Below are positions 36,411 through 48,584 of a DNA stretch of 64,000 nt, one piece after another (the stretch's first letter is position 1; each line of letters opens with the position of its first letter). The DNA lies in NCBI RefSeq assembly GCF_901000735.1, contig NC_081544.1, forward strand, positions 36,593,235 through 36,657,234. The letters run 5' to 3'. Source of the stretch: Corylus avellana. Its lineage: Eukaryota; Streptophyta; Magnoliopsida; Fagales; Betulaceae. The notes beneath the pieces were generated by a model. The model had not been told where the DNA came from, did no database searches, and saw only the letters and a program-made list of their open reading frames with translations. The translations under genes and the position numbers were made by a program.

Positions 36411-38603
36411 TCAATGAGCAAAAACAGTGTCATTGCGTCTTGGTGGTCTATCAGGAATTGAACCCGGCTTGAACTTGGAAGCCTCGTGCCTTGCAAGCTC
36501 AGGAGGAACAGGACTATTATTCTGGATAAGCATCTGCTTGAGATCATAAAAGACATCAGTGTCATGAAGAGTCAAGAATGTTGTGGCCACACCAGTCTTG
36601 CCCGCACGGCCCGTTCGTCCAATACGATGCGTGTACATCTCAATATTCCCAGGCATATCATAATTTATGACATGGGCCACATCAGGTATGTCAATTCCAC
36701 GTCCTGCGACATCAGTGGCAACAAGGACATTGAATCTCTTGGTCCTAAAACCCTCGAGGCTAATTTCCCTCTGCTCCTGTGACTTCCCACCATGCAAAGT
36801 TGTCACACGGTAGCCTGCCTTATCCAAGTTCTTCGCAACGTTATCTGCATTCTTCTTAGTGTTCACAAAGACAATTGCAGTCCTATCGCCAAGTTCGTCA
36901 AGCAATCTCTGTAACCTATAAAACTTCTCCGATTCCTTCACCATGTTCACGTGCTGGGATATCAATTCAGTGGCCTTTCCAGCAGTGCCTATCGTTACCA
37001 CCACAGGGTTTCTCAAATACTTTCTCGCAAGGCGCTCCACAGCAGGCGGCATGGTGGCACTGAACATATATGTGGTTCTGTAAATCTTCTTCTCATCAAG
37101 CTCTTCATCTTCGTTCTCGGGCTTCAAATTGCTAGAAGGCATGGCATCCAAGACACCCACAACCTGTGGCTCGAAACCCATATCAATCATGCGATCGGCC
37201 TCATCAAGAACAACATAGTTGCACTGATTCAGAACCGCATAGCGCCTCTCCAAGCAATCAATCAAACGTCCCGGCGTAGCAATGACAACCTCACAACCTT
37301 GCCTAATCCTAAAACCCTGCTCCTCAATGGACTGACCGCCAACAATGGATACCACTTTGATCCCCAAATGCTTGGCGAACTTGTTAGTCTCCTCCTCAAT
37401 CTGCTGCGCAAGCTCGCGGGTGGGAGCCATTACAACGGCATAAGGGCCTTCGGCCTCGTTCTCTTCACTCATGGGAGGAAGCCTGGTAATGTATGTAAGC
37501 ATGGGAAGAACAAAAGCAGCAGTCTTACCAGAGCCAGTCTCCGCAATCCCAATCACATCGCGCTGTTGCATACCGAGCGGAATGGCCGCCATCTGTATGG
37601 GGGAGGGCTTCTTGTACCCCGCTTTCTCCACCGCCTTCAACAGCTCGGGACTCAGTTTGCTCTCGGCCCAAGCCCTCATGGGTCGAGGGATCTTGGAGCC
37701 CTTGTAGGAGATGTTGAAGTCCTCCCTGAATATTCTCCAGTCTCTCTCGGTCATCTCCTCCAGCTTCTTCTCGCTCCAGTGGCGATCCACCCTCATGTCG
37801 AAGGTGTCGTAGAGATCAGCGGCTTGTTCCTTGAGCTTCTGCGCCGCCGCCTCTTCGGGCCTCTCCTCCACGCCATCCTTTCGGCGAATCTCCTCCCGCA
37901 TCTCCTTCTCATTCTTGGCGGCTAGCTTCTTCTGCTCGCGGCGGTCCACTCCGGCACGGAAGCCCCGTCCGAACAAGAGCTGGGCCTCGTGAGGGTTTTG
38001 GTAGAGAGCGTTCATGTCGCGGGAGGTGTCCTCCGTGTTCTCCCAATCGAAAGAGAAGCGGAATTTCTCGCTCGGTTTGATGACCCGCTTCTTGGGCTTC
38101 TTCGACCCCAGGTACTGCTCCTTGATGGCATCCAGCTCCTTGTCACGCTCTCGCTCCGCCAATTTCTCTAAGCGTGCACGTTCGCGCTCGCGAGCCCTAG
38201 CCTCCTCTTCGCGATCCCTCTCGCGATGGCTCCGCCGCTCAAACTCACGGTCCCGGTCGCGCTCTCGATCGCGTCGGTCACGGTCACGGTCACGGTCACG
38301 GTCGCGGTCCCGGTCGCGGTCCCGGTCGCGGTCACGGTCGCGGTCCCTGTCGCGGTCGCGGTCGCGGAGGCGGTCTGAATCGGAGGGCTTGGAGTCATGG
38401 TTGGAAGTAGAGGTGGAGACGTCAGAGGGGCGGCCAAGGGAGGAGAGGAGCTCTTGACGGCGATGGTGGAGTTGATCGGCTTCTTGTTGACGGCGTTTGA
38501 GGGCCAATTCTTCGCGCTGGGCTTTGGTAAGGAAGACTGGCTTCTTGGCGGCGGCGGTGGTGGCGGTGGTTATGGCGGAAACGTCTTCGACTGAACGTTT
38601 CAT
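36411..38603 (-). CDS. RH21: DEAD-box ATP-dependent RNA helicase, PRP28/RH21 type
   Basis: Predicted pre-mRNA splicing helicase; yeast Prp28 and human DDX23 drive the U1-to-U6 exchange at the 5' splice site. Intronless, 730 aa, close to the length of Arabidopsis RH21. The N-terminal third is charged: an (RD)n tract at about residues 80-115, then Arg/Glu-rich helix, then [20 protein letters not shown], typical of this family. Helicase motifs occur in order: Q motif (GYKKPSPIQ), AETGSGKT (about 352-359), [17 protein letters not shown] (about 465), SAT (about 513), [15 protein letters not shown] and [10 protein letters not shown] (about 660). The C-terminus ends [14 protein letters not shown]. 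All catalytic motifs are intact. A 324-codon frame on the opposite strand is a shadow. Confidence 0.97.
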   Translation of the reverse strand: MKRSVEDVSAITTATTAAAKKPVFLTKAQREELALKRRQQEADQLHHRRQELLSSLGRPSDVSTSTSNHDSKPSDSDRLRDRDRDRDRDRDRDRDRDRDRDRDRDRDRDRRDRERDRDREFERRSHRERDREEEARARERERARLEKLAERERDKELDAIKEQYLGSKKPKKRVIKPSEKFRFSFDWENTEDTSRDMNALYQNPHEAQLLFGRGFRAGVDRREQKKLAAKNEKEMREEIRRKDGVEERPEEAAAQKLKEQAADLYDTFDMRVDRHWSEKKLEEMTERDWRIFREDFNISYKGSKIPRPMRAWAESKLSPELLKAVEKAGYKKPSPIQMAAIPLGMQQRDVIGIAETGSGKTAAFVLPMLTYITRLPPMSEENEAEGPYAVVMAPTRELAQQIEEETNKFAKHLGIKVVSIVGGQSIEEQGFRIRQGCEVVIATPGRLIDCLERRYAVLNQCNYVVLDEADRMIDMGFEPQVVGVLDAMPSSNLKPENEDEELDEKKIYRTTYMFSATMPPAVERLARKYLRNPVVVTIGTAGKATELISQHVNMVKESEKFYRLQRLLDELGDRTAIVFVNTKKNADNVAKNLDKAGYRVTTLHGGKSQEQREISLEGFRTKRFNVLVATDVAGRGIDIPDVAHVINYDMPGNIEMYTHRIGRTGRAGKTGVATTFLTLHDTDVFYDLKQMLIQNNSPVPPELARHEASKFKPGSIPDRPPRRNDTVFAH
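38270..38366 (-). repeat. Hexanucleotide repeat encoding (RD)n
   Basis: Tandem CGGTCA/CGGTCG/CGGTCC units on the plus strand encode an Arg-Asp run of about 17 pairs in the helicase N-terminus. Synonymous changes break the DNA repeat, yet RD is preserved, which suggests selection on the protein. Human DDX23 has an RS/RD/RE-rich region in the same place. Confidence 0.85.
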
Positions 38604-38959
38604 GGTAATGGCAGTAGTGATTGGAGGGAAGGGAGACGTCTCGCTTGGGTGACTGCAGGAGGGGAAAGATGCACACTCCTAGACTCTTCTGGAAGATGGA
38701 AACTGGAAAGTGGTGTTGGCTTATCACTTATGGGTTGGGGCGGATGGCACTGCGCCTGCGCGTTTAGTAAAGTGAAATGAACGACATGGGGCCGTGGGGG
38801 ACAGAGTGTCGGCCCAACCCAACTTGAAGGCTCGAATCTTATCAATTATCATAAACATAAACTGTCGCGTGCATGGGCTTCTTGGGGTCTCACATTTTAT
38901 GATGAAGGCCCATTTTAAGATTATTATATTAGTTTCGTAGTTTTCGTCCACGTAACATT

Positions 38960-39065
38960 TTTTTTTTTTTTTGACATGTCCGCACAAGAGAGGAAGGAGG
39001 ATTCGAACTAGTGATCTCCACTTCATTAAGTGTGGTCCTAGTCGATTGAACTACCTCTTGGGAAC
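38960..39065 (-). mobile_element. Short tRNA-derived SINE with 17-bp target-site duplication
   Basis: On the minus strand it has A-box-like TAGTTCAATCGACTAGG and B-box-like ACTAGTTCGAATCCTCC, and ends in an A-run (T-run 38958-38972 on plus). Flanks TTCGTCCACGTAACATT (38943-38959) and TTCGTCCACATAACATT (39066-39082) differ at one position. Total about 106 bp. The well-preserved duplication indicates a fairly young insertion. Confidence 0.85.
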
Positions 39066-39809
39066 TTCGTCCACATAACATTGGGAACGAGGGTAGTTGC
39101 ATTTTTTCGTCATCATGATGTTATCCATAAAGATTAAAGAATCATACAAGTCAACTTTAAATTAGGCGGTTGATAGAATGGTTGCATATTTCAACCCTGT
39201 TGTCCATTAGCGGATGTATATTATTGATCCACATTTCTCCTCAAAGCTATATAAAATTAGTGATAATTGCAATAATGTTTGGTGCCGCAATTACTTAATT
39301 ATTTCCCTTTCATTATTCAGAAAAAGTAAACGTTGATTCAGATATAGATATCATATAGGAGAATGACTTTTGTTATAGTTTAAGCTGCCAACTTGTTATC
39401 CAAAGTATTGTAAGTGGCAAAATTGATTGGTTGCGTCTAGGGGGTCAATCTCAGGCTACAATAACATGAATAGGATAATGAAAACTTGCTAATAATGCAA
39501 ACCCACAAGTCGTAGTTGCCAAATATGATTTTTTTTATATGTAACTTTGAATGGTTCTAATGGTACACTATGTACGGTAAGGTGCATTGTACTCAGGCTT
39601 CCACACTTTTTGTTAAATATAGTGATAATTAGAAGAGTAGTCATCACATCACATGATGATAGTTACTTGGATCGCTGGCAAACGGAGAAGACAGAGATGG
39701 AGAGAGGGATGAAAAGAGGCTCGATCTCGTACCAAAGCAAAGGGTCCACTCAGGCAACCCATATACTTAGCCCTTTCCTCCTCTTTGACTAGGGATTTAT
39801 ATAGGTTTT

Positions 39810-40035
39810 AGGGTCCATTTGGATGTGCGTTTGAAGAGCTTAAAAGTACATTTAACACTTAAAAGAAAAAAAGTATATGTTTGGTAAAAAAAAAATTAAA
39901 AATACTTTTAAGAGTCAAAAAAACCTTACAAATGGCATACACTTTTGTCAAAAACTTAAAAATGAAGTTTTTGCCAAAAAAATGCTTTTTGACATAAAAA
40001 TTATATTTCTCAAGCACAATCTCAAACATGCTCTT
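39810..40035. mobile_element. AT-rich MITE-like element (GCGTTTG family), copy 2
   Basis: The left end AGGGTCCATTTGGATGTGCG and the reversed right end AAGAGCATGTTTGAGATTGTG are similar terminal inverted repeats. The interior has repeated AAAAACTTAAAAA and AAGTTTTTG words. Non-coding. Related to 25085-25262 and 63501-63680. Confidence 0.5.
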
Positions 40036-41011
40036 AGAGTATTTTCAGTAGTTTTTTTATAAAACGTGTGGAAGAAGTTAAAATAGCATCATCCAATTAA
40101 TTAATATAAAAACTAAAGATGAAGTCAAAAAATATAAACAAAGCCATGAACAATATTTAAACAATAATATATGCATAACACATAATTTAGGGAAGTCTGG
40201 CCTACCAAACCTGTCAATTAGGAGTGGGTATCGGTTCGGTGGTAATTGGTAGGCGGTTAATTTGCTCAACCCTAGTCTATCAACCATATATAGGTAGTCA
40301 TATTATTTCCAAATTTTGTAATGAAATATCTTTTTATTTTTTTTATATAGATTTAATGAAATATCTTGACATTAAGGTCGTATCATTGATAATTTGGCTT
40401 GGTTACTAAATACTTCTTTGTTGTTTAGAATTAACATCAATTATCGCATTTTTACTTACATATTGTACAAATTAAAATGTAACCTTATCCAGACCTTGAA
40501 AGAAAAATAAATATCCGTATATATTATAGTAGCCTTAGAATACATGGAAATATGTATACAATGGCTCTTTCATAGATAAGCTACTTAGTCTTTAATTAAA
40601 CATACCGCCACTTAATTGCCATATAACTTAACAATCTCTATACATCATTTTTTCTCCATTTTATACGAGTGTTTAAGCAAAAATTGTACGTGGAATATCA
40701 TATATCTCTAAATTGTTAGATGCTCATATATATATATATATATTATCAAATTAATGAAAATTATATGTCACTTAATAACAAAGCTAAAATAACAAAAGAA
40801 AATATATAAATATAGCAAGGATATCAATAATGGACACGTCTCCGGGCGGTAACAGATGTTTGAGAGTTGAGAGTGGCATTTTAAAATATTAGAATAATGG
40901 GTGGAAGGCTACTAATTAAGTAAGAGGTCTGACTTTTGTGCCTATAAAACGCAAAAGCAGCAATGCAAAAGTTACAAATTCAGAGAAACAACAAATTAAT
41001 TAAGAAAGGCT

Positions 41012-44000
41012 ATGGCAGAGAAGGTGGTGGAGGTGGAAGAAGGAGCAGAGACAACACAAGTGGAAAGGAAGCTGAAAGAGCGAAAGGTATCATGGGCAAA
41101 GCTGCGGCGCGTAGACTCCCTCAATTTGGAGGCCGGAAGATTCTCTCTTTCACAAAGCCACGCCTCCAAGGTTGCCTTTCTAATTATAATTAACCTCAAA
41201 TATATGTATATATAGTAATTCTCAATGGAAAAAGCTGCTTAATTAATTACTTTTTAAACAACGTACTGCATCTACATAATTAATTTTTTTTCAGGTAAAT
41301 TGGAAGACAACGTTGAGTTTAGCATTACAGAGCCTTGGGGTGGTATATGGGGACATAGGGACATCTCCGCTCTATGCGTTATCCAGCACTTTCAACCATG
41401 GGATTGGCAACGTAGAGGACGTACTTGGGGTGTTGTCCCTCTTCATTTATACCATAGCACTCATACCCATGCTTAAGTATGTTTTCATTGTCCTCTGGGC
41501 CAACGACAATGGTGATGGTAAGATATATATATATATATATACACTGGATTTCCTTGATAATGTTTTAGGTTGATAATATATAATTAAAAAAATAAATCAC
41601 TAGGTGTAAAATGGTACACTTCTCATATGCTCAAATCATTTTTTGTTGCTCTCCCAGACTTTCAAGTAGACAATTGTGAAATAATCTCATATGAGGCCTA
41701 TTTATCTGAACAAGTCTTTTTCAAACACTTAGCTGGATAAATGGCCTCACAAAAACCTTCTCTCCGTAGATTATATAAAAAGATATATAACAAAATGTTT
41801 TGTGATTTTTCATGCCAGTCAAACGCAAAAAATTACTGCTCGAACCATTTTCAAAATTACAAACAAATAACAAAAAGATCACTTTTTTCAAAAATATTTT
41901 CCTGCGGAGATCATCTATGATCTAGCCTCTTATTGCCCTCATAATATCTTGTATTTTTTTTAATTAAAGAGGAAAAAGAATATAAGGAAGGATCTTTCTC
42001 ATTCTTGATCTTAATGAAAAAGAGAATAAGAGATCTTATGAAAAAGCTACCTTGTATTTTCTATATCTATCTTTCAAATATTCGTAAATTATTTATAAAA
42101 ATTTTAAAAAAAAAATCATAAATTGGGATCATCGGTAATTTTTTCATCAAATAGATAATAAAAACAGCATAAAAAATTCAATTATAATTATCAGATAAAA
42201 AAAAGGTGGTAATTTGAGGCTGGGTGCTGTCACCCAACCCAGCCATGACTGAACATGTCCTGGCCACACGGCCGTACGTGGCTGGGAAATCAAATTTTGA
42301 TCTATAAGTATAATTGTATTTTCAGCTTAATTTATATTATCTACTTAACGGAATTATTGATTTACAAATATTCGAAATGAAATAGAAAACTGAAGTGTGG
42401 ATATCAAACAGAAATTTGATGGTAATCAAACGGAAGCTGTGATGCATTTGCAGGTGGAACATTTGCACTATATTCTTTGGTATGCAGGTATGCAAAGGTA
42501 AGCTTAATTCCAAATCACCAGCCAGAGGACACGGAGCTGTCCAACTACAGACTAGAAACGCCATCCAACCAGTTGAAACGGGCTCGAAAAATCAAAGAGA
42601 AGCTGGAGAATAGTAAAACTGCCCAGCTTGCGCTCTTTATTGTCACCATCGCGGGAACTTCTATGGTTATTGGGGATGGGGTACTTACTCCCTCTATTTC
42701 GGGTTAGTTCCAGAATTTTCTGATTAAATTATGGTTACAGTGCGAGTGCTTACCATGTGTTTGTTTATAAGATCTAACAAATGGGTTTTGGATGCAGTCC
42801 TTTCTGCGGTTAGCGGGATCAAATCCCTAGGCCAAGGTACTACGTCTGTACCACATACTAGTGCACTTCAATTTTAACAAAAACAAATTTGGAAGACACT
42901 AATCCATTTTACCCAAGTAAATTTGACATATATATACTACTGTATAACATATGATTAGATGTTATGATTACACATATTTATGTGACATAATGCACGTTGT
43001 TATTGATGAATTATCCAGATGCTGTTGTGGGAATTTCAGTAGCAATCTTGATCCTTATCTTTTCGGTTCAGCGATTTGGCACTGATAAAGTGGGCTTCGC
43101 ATTTGCCCCTGTCATCTTATTGTGGTTTGCCTTCATCAGTGGCATTGGTCTTTACAACCTTTTCAAATATAACTTGGGTGTCTTACGTGCTTTCAACCCA
43201 ATGTACATTATACATTACTTTAAACGAAATGGTAAGCAAGGATGGATTTCCCTTGGTGGAGTTTTTCTGTGCATAACAGGTGAGTGGTTGTATCAAGTTT
43301 AATCTCTCTCTCTCTCTCTCTCTCTATGTTTCCACCTACCTACTTGTGAATTAACCAGAGACATAATTAAACCAGGTACCGAGGCCATGTTTGCTGACCT
43401 AGGTCACTTCAACGTCCGTGCAATTCAAGTAAGTATATAAACAGGCCACAGTTTTATAATATATAGAACATTTTTCATATTTTTCATTGATGTAATTATT
43501 CATATTATTCATGAAATCACTATGATTTCATTGCTTTTCTTAGTTCGCCTCATCTACAACATTTTTCCTTATAAATAGACCCATCTGAGTTATAGTCAAG
43601 TCATTCAATAGAGATGTATTCCTATCGAACTCTTTCTAATTATGGATCGATGTAGGCCTCTAAGACCATATCACCCAGAATTTTTGTGTTCTTTATTTCC
43701 CTGCTACTTTACTTGTTCCGGTTTGCGTGTGATCTCCATGAATAATAATATATCTACCATAATATTGCAGATAAGTTTCACTTGCGTTACATTTCCTGCA
43801 TTATTAGCTACATATAGCGGACAAGCAGCATACCTCACCAAATTCCCTCAGAATGTGTCAGATACTTTCTACAAGTCTGTACCAGGTAAGTTCTCTTGCA
43901 GGCAGCATGGAGTATATTGGGTTTATTAATTACTACTACGTCACCCTTGAACAATAAGTATTTTCTTCATGGGTATCTATGCAGACCCAATATACTGGCC

Positions 44001-45465
44001 AACTTTCGTTATTGCTGTAGCCGCAACCATTATTGCCAGCCAAGCTATGATATCTGGGGCGTTTTCAATTATATCTCAGTCCCTAGCTCTAGGTTGTTTT
44101 CCAAGAGTTAAGGTTGTTCATACATCTGCCGAGTACGAGGGTCAGGTTTACATTCCCGAGATCAACTACATGCTTATGGTAGCTTGTGTTATTGTCACTG
44201 CAGCCTTCAAGACCACAGAGAAGATCGGCCATGCATATGGTAAGCTCAACAAGTGTTAAAAAGTTTATAAAGGTTTAATGGCCTATTAGTATTATGCAAC
44301 TGGGAATGTGGCAGTGCCATGTCCATTGAGTATTATTAGTAAGCTCAACAAATCTCAAGTGAAAATTAAAAGAATGACAAATACCTTTTCTAATGCAGGA
44401 ATTGCCGTTGTAAGCGTAATGGTGATCACAACATGTATGATCACTTTAATAATGCTAGTTATATGGAAGACAAGCATATGGTGGATCGCTCTCTTCTTTC
44501 TAGTGTTTGGTTCCATAGAGGTTTTGTATCTATCATCTGTCCTATACAAATTCCCACAAGGTGGCTTCCTTCCGTTGGTTTTTGCTTTGTTCCTGATGAC
44601 AATCATGGGGATTTGGCATTATGTACACAAGAGAAGATACATGTTTGAGCTCAGGAACAAGGTTTCTAGTGATTACGTAAAAGAATTGGCCACCAACCCA
44701 AATATTAGCCGAGTGCCAGGAATAGGGCTTCTGTACTCTGAGCTTGTACAGGGCATTCCTCCAATATTTCCTCACTTTATCGCCAACATACCATCCATCC
44801 ATTCTGTTCTGGTATTTGTCTCAATTAAGTCCATTCCAATTAGTAAAGTTGCAGCAGAGGAGAGGTTTCTGTTCCGACATGTTGGGGCAAGAGACTACAG
44901 GATGTTCCGCTGCATTGCAAGGTATGGTTACAACGATGTGATAAAGGAAGCCAAGGATTTCGAGCTCCAATTAGTAGACCATTTGAAAGAATTCATCCGC
45001 CTCGAACAATTCATGCTTGAAGGAGAGACTGGGGAACAAATGGCTGAGCCAGTCAACATCCAGCATTCCAGTATATTAGCGAAAGATAAAAAAGCAAGAG
45101 GATCAAGTCGATCAACCATCCACGTTGAAGAATCACTAGGACAGCCTCACCCATCTGGTGTGTCATCAGGTTCCATTCAGTCATTCAATGCGGGAAGCTT
45201 AACAAATTCTTCTAACCGAATTATTTCTGCTCCGATCCAGGGAGTTGAAGAGGAGATGCAGTTTGTGCAGAAGCAGATGGAGAATGGTGTGGTTTATCTC
45301 CTGGGAGAAGCAGAAGTGGTGGCAGAGCAGAAATCATCCTTGCTGAAGAAGATAGTTGTCAACTATGCGTATAATTTCTTGAGGAAAAACTTTAGGCAAG
45401 GGGGGAAAGTAATGGCAATTCCACGTTCGAGGCTTCTCAGGGTTGGAATGACATATGAGATATAA
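41012..45465 (+). CDS. HAK5: HAK/KUP/KT high-affinity potassium transporter, HAK5-like, copy 1
   Basis: Plasma-membrane K+ uptake carrier; cluster I members such as HAK5 work in roots under low K+. Nine exons are read: 41012-41170, 41295-41517, 42454-42702, 42798-42836, 43019-43279, 43376-43428, 43771-43885, 43985-44239 and 44399-45465, about 806 aa. After a charged N-terminus comes [17 protein letters not shown], then the family signature [13 protein letters not shown]. The [33 protein letters not shown] and [11 protein letters not shown]...YSGQAAYL segments follow, then a long cytosolic tail ending LRVGMTYEI. Multiple hydrophobic helices fit the usual 10-14 spans. All introns are GT-AG. The exons are intact, so it is likely functional. 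It is the tandem partner of the gene at 48585. Confidence 0.95.
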
Positions 45466-46591
45466 GAGTGAGGATCTCTATGGACCACGAATATGTTGTT
45501 TGGAACCTGACATTTTCGCTTTACACATATGTATGTATTCTTGTGCAGTGGTTTATGGCAGTTTGTTTGTTAATTTATCTTTCTTCGTGGCATAACCCTG
45601 GAACACAGAAAAACAACTAGTGCAAGGAGGCCGACTCTGAGTCTGTTGTGGCCTTTTTTTTTTTTTTTTTTGTCTTTGTTTCTCCATAATGATAATGATA
45701 AAGTATTAATTAAATAATTAAAATTATATTTTTTATATTAGCTTAAATCTTTTAGATAAATATAGATTTAACATATATAATATCAAATGCGACGTCATGA
45801 ATTCGAACTTTAATTCTACAATTTATCCCATTTTCAATTAAAATAGTTATTAATGATGATTGGAAGTCACTTTTGTTTCATTGAGGTGTGACAGGCTTGT
45901 GGAATAGGGAAAATGATTTCTTCTATTTCATTTGAAATGAATAACATCTAGTTAGTATATTTTTGGACAATTTTACCCCTCTAAAATACACTAAGGGGAT
46001 ACTATCCATATCCATTTCATTTGAAATTGAGAGGATCCTATTTCTTGGAATTTATCAAAACCCTATTCTTTTAATTGCAAAATTAATAAACCTAAAAAAA
46101 AAAAGGACTATTTTGTGAAAGAATTTTTGGACCTATAAAAAGTGGAATTTGTGATTGTGAAAATTATCGATAATGGGGATGAAAAAGAGGACCCGAAAGT
46201 TTGTAAATAATGCAAAGTCAAGAATTTGCGGATTCTTGGATATGAAGGTACCAAATAGGCTATATATATCAAACTGGCATATGCACACTAAATCGTGTGT
46301 GGTCGGTGGGCTTAAAGGCGGCCCCTAGAGAGACTCATTTGAACACCTATATTAAGTGATTGAACCTTTTTGATTGAATATGATAGTTGAACCGATAAGG
46401 CAAGTCGACTAGCCACTAGCTATATCGAGTGGCCTCTCCACTCTGTTTTTCATCTTCAGATTGCAATGGAACTCATGAGTAGTTCCCATTTATTGCGTGA
46501 TTTAACACGCAATCTTCTTTCTTTTTTTATCTTTTTTTTTTGGGGTGGGAGGGGTAGGGGGGGAACACACAATATATTTTAATACATTTAA

Positions 46592-46921
46592 TTGTATAGG
46601 AAGGATGATTTACTTTAATTTAAGACATTATTGATTCACATGTCAACTAAATAAATAATATTATAGTGATGATGATTGCAATAATTCTTGATAAACTAAT
46701 TATTTTTACTTTCAGGCGGCTTCCTTTAAAAAATAGAAGGTGAACGGCATGTACGTGCATTCGGCAAAGACTTGTACCTCTTGGAACTTCAATTGGGTTC
46801 CCACTTCTCATAGATTAATTACATACATTTTGCACATCACGCCAATTCCCACCAATTATATCAAACTCCTCAACTGTCTTTTTCAGACTTCAAAGTATAA
46901 CCCCTCTACATACATGAAACT
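46592..46921 (+). repeat. Direct repeat A with exon-like remnant
   Basis: It aligns with 47349-47690 over its full length. Shared phrases include 'gattcacatgtcaactaaat', 'gcaataattcttgataaact', 'cccacttctcatagattaat' and 'cagacttcaaagta'. An acceptor-like TTTCAG near 46716 precedes a stretch that partly translates like copy B, but its frame is disrupted. Confidence 0.7.
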
Positions 46922-47348
46922 AGCTAGCTAGCTAGGTGCCCAGGGAGGATCTCTTAATAAATTATATATGCAATTTTTTTTTTTTTTTCCTTTTTTTTTT
47001 TGGGAGGTGCCCAGCCCGGCCAGAGGAAATAGTAAGCCCGTCTTCGCTCAAAAGTTATAGGGAAAAAAAAGGAGAGAGGAAAAGAGAAATATTGTGTTAA
47101 AATATGAATAAAAAAATTATAGGAAAGCTAAAGTGATAATTTAATATATGAATTAAAATTATAGCAGAATGGAGATTGGGGAAGTGTGCGCGTTTGGCTC
47201 GGGTGACGCTAAGTGCCTAACGCAGATTGTTGAAGTTAAATTTTTTAGATAAATGATAATTTAATATGGTATTAATTAAAATCAAGATAGCTACAAGGTT
47301 AAAATTCTGCATATATAATTGAAAATATCAACTACTCTACTTGACATT

Positions 47349-47690
47349 AATTGTATAGCAAGTATATATGATTAACTTTAAGACATTATTGATTCACATG
47401 TCAACTAAATGCTACTATATTGATGATGATTGCAATAATTCTTGATAAACTAATAATTTTTACATTCGATCAGCTTGCATTTAAAATTGAGAAGCTTAAT
47501 TATACGGCAGATGCATTCGGCAAAGACCTCGATCGGAACCTTAATTGGTTTCCCACTTCTCATAGATTAATGACACAATTTATCAGAACACGTATGGCAA
47601 TTCCCACCAATTATAACGAAGCGATGGATTTTATTCACTCCTCAACAAGTCTTTTTCAGACTTCAAAGTAAAACCCATCCACATGAAACT
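47349..47690 (+). pseudogene. Direct repeat B with exon-like open segment, origin unknown
   Basis: After a CGATCAG acceptor-like site at 47467-47473 the frame is open to TAA at 47669-47671. It reads like protein: LAFKIEKLNYTADAFGKDLD, then NWFPTSHRLMTQFIRTRMAI, ending LFQTSK. Repeat A has the same region with frameshifts. I do not recognise a family. It could be a terminal exon of a decayed gene duplicated together with the HAK genes, or part of an unknown element. Similarity between the two copies is what is seen; gene origin is inference. Confidence 0.3.
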
Positions 47691-48233
47691 TAATTTGTTT
47701 TTTCAAGCTTTGGAAATATTTCTGTACCTGTTGTGGTGTAAATTAAGTTTGTGTACGTACGTGTGTGATATAGTTTTCAAAAAATTTTAATTTATTAATA
47801 ATTTTAAAAATTACATCATATTTGAAAGGACTTAAGTTTGTTTTACGTACCTTGTGTTTAGACAAATTATATACGTACTAACCAGGTTCATCAATTAATC
47901 CGTGATTTGCTAAACATCCCAAAAACACAGTTAGTAAATAGAGCAATGGGACCAAAATTAACAAGCATATATAAGAAAATGGAGCACTTCTAGCTAGCTT
48001 ATAATTAAATGAATTATAGCGTCGATCACTTTCTTTAAGCTTCGGCTTATATTTATATATAATATAAATATATTTATTTATATAGATGGCCGGATCTGAT
48101 CTTGCTGGAGTACTAGTTACTAATTCAAATCTAAGAGGTTGCTAATTAATTCAAATCTAAAAATAAAATAATAGTAAACTAAGAATACTACTTGGAACGT
48201 TGGAATATATAAAACACTTACCTATACCAACTG

Positions 48234-48268
<35 letters not shown>

Positions 48269-48584
48269 ATGCGAAGTATGTGTCTCAGCTCCTAGGATTG
48301 AGACGTGCGAATGATATTTGGAAACACGGCACCTCCCGTAAACAGTGGATTTCTGACCGTAGCAAATTGCAATATATACTTAAAAAAACAAGAAAAGTGC
48401 TAACCAAACATAGCCTTGCTTGTTTGACTTTAGTGATATTCCTATATAATCCTTCGCCCTTTTGTTCCTATAAAAAAGCCCAAAGCCAGGAGGCAGCAAA
48501 AGCATTGGCAACAAATTAAGAAAGGCATCAGTGGAGAAACAAAAACGATCGATATATAGGAGCTATATATATATAGGCCAGAAG

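Larger units (their letters stand above)
38604..41011. other. Spacer between RH21 and the first HAK gene
   Basis: It contains the RH21 5' region, a SINE (38960-39065), a MITE-like element (39810-40035) and AT-rich sequence. A TATA box for the HAK gene, CCTATAAAAC at about 40941-40950, lies some 65 bp before the ATG. No gene is supported. Confidence 0.45.
45466..48584. other. Spacer between the two HAK5-like genes
   Basis: It holds the 3' UTR of copy 1, a decayed dispersed repeat (about 45690-45840), a diverged direct repeat pair (46592-46921 and 47349-47690, listed separately), G/T-rich runs (46535-46562) and a 34-nt A-run (48234-48267). The TATA of copy 2, CCTATAAAAA, is at about 48467-48476, some 110 bp before its ATG, in the same context as copy 1. 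Confidence 0.5.

Noticed and set aside
36951..37925. 324-codon open frame on the plus strand
   Set aside because: It lies entirely antisense to the helicase motifs; the length follows from the codon bias of the real minus-strand gene, and the translation resembles no family.
38270..38366. CRISPR-like or regulatory tandem array
   Set aside because: It is a coding hexanucleotide repeat for Arg-Asp in a eukaryotic gene, with no spacers.
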